From: an uncultured Clostridia bacterium
Lineage (GTDB): Bacteria; Bacillota; Clostridia; Oscillospirales; Ruminococcaceae
Reading direction: 5' to 3'
Length of the DNA: 5,447 bases
Assembly: GCA_946563605.1 (NCBI GenBank)
Contig: CAMNVW010000112.1
Span: forward strand, 1-5,447
Shown in pieces: positions 5,282-5,447 of this stretch (the stretch's first letter is position 1; each line of letters opens with the position of its first letter). The notes beneath the pieces are model-generated. The model saw only the letters and a list, made by a program, of their open reading frames with translations. It was not told the origin of the DNA and did not search any database. The translations under genes and the position numbers were made by a program.

Positions 5282-5447
5282 AAGGCTCCCTTGTGTAAAG
5301 GGAGCTGTCAGCGAAGCTGACTGAGGGATTGTTTTGCTGCAGTATCTGATACACACACAAACATTTCACGGAAGTGCACAAAGAAAGCATGGCAATCCCT
5401 CCGTCTCGGCTCACGCCGAGCCACCTCCCTTTACACAAGGGAGGCTT
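5282..5447. mobile_element. MITE-like palindromic element, 166 bp visible, at the window edge
   Basis: The terminal inverted repeats at 5282-5307 and 5422-5447 match at 24 of 26 positions. Each arm also folds on itself: 5285-5292 pairs with 5298-5305 (GCTCCCTT/AAGGGAGC), and 5424-5431 pairs with 5437-5444 (CCTCCCTT/AAGGGAGG). Inner hairpins follow at 5307-5321 (GTCAGC-GAA-GCTGAC) and 5405-5420 (CTCGGC-TCAC-GCCGAG). A further 9-bp inverted match, GAGGGATTG (5323-5331) with CAATCCCTC (5393-5401), closes around a 61-nt non-palindromic centre. There is no coding capacity, which fits a non-autonomous element needing a transposase from elsewhere. The left end follows a TA at 5281-5282, so a TA target duplication is possible. 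The right flank is outside the window. Confidence 0.8.

Noticed and set aside
4539..5438. Overlapping minus-strand frames of 72-145 codons across the repeat region
   Set aside because: They cross an 82-bp repeat whose period is not a multiple of three, so the same DNA is read in different frames in succession. They lack ribosome sites and partly overlap the real membrane protein gene. They are artefacts of the repeats.
4788..5447. tRNA, riboswitch or other known structured RNA in the spacer
   Set aside because: I found hairpins but no cloverleaf, T-loop consensus or recognisable riboswitch core. The structures are explained by the repeats.

Overview
The window looks like chromosomal DNA from an anaerobic, endospore-forming Clostridia-class bacterium, probably of the gut Oscillospiraceae/Ruminococcaceae type. 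That placement is an inference. It rests on SpoIVA together with a SipL-type protein (the clostridial SpoIVA partner), an oxygen-sensitive double-cubane-cluster protein of the 2-hydroxyacyl-CoA dehydratase family, and intergenic repeats of a style I recall from gut Clostridia.

Layout. Positions 1-1025 (+) hold the 3' part of a YjiM-like/double-cubane-cluster protein gene; its 5' end lies outside the window. It converges on the next unit, and the two share a perfect 40-nt palindrome (1041-1080) that reads as a bidirectional terminator. Positions 4234-1093 (-) hold two spore-coat morphogenesis genes in the order sipL then spoIVA, 46 nt apart. They form a likely operon with a near-consensus sigma-E promoter at 4366-4338. 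Divergent from them, a sigma-A-type promoter (4373-4401) drives a small four-helix membrane protein (4431-4787, +) of unknown function. A LacI-family-like palindrome (4364-4377) overlaps the -35 elements of both divergent promoters.

Positions 4788-5447 contain no convincing gene. The stretch is built of repeats: a 21-nt direct repeat and a chain of hairpins (4793-4902), three copies of an 82-bp tandem unit (4926-5171), a terminator-like hairpin (5174-5230), and a 166-bp MITE-like element with 26-bp terminal inverted repeats (5282-5447) that reaches the window edge.

How the parts work together. SpoIVA is the ATP-hydrolysing protein that polymerises on the outer forespore membrane as the coat basement layer. 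SipL, known from Clostridioides difficile, binds SpoIVA through its C-terminal LysM domain and is needed for coat encasement. Encoding both in one mother-cell (sigma-E) transcription unit would co-produce two direct partners. The dehydratase-family protein and the small membrane protein have no visible link to sporulation. I see no exotic or wholly new system. The points most worth following are the sipL-spoIVA operon with its sigma-E promoter, the operator-like site between the divergent promoters, and the stacked repeats at the right end.
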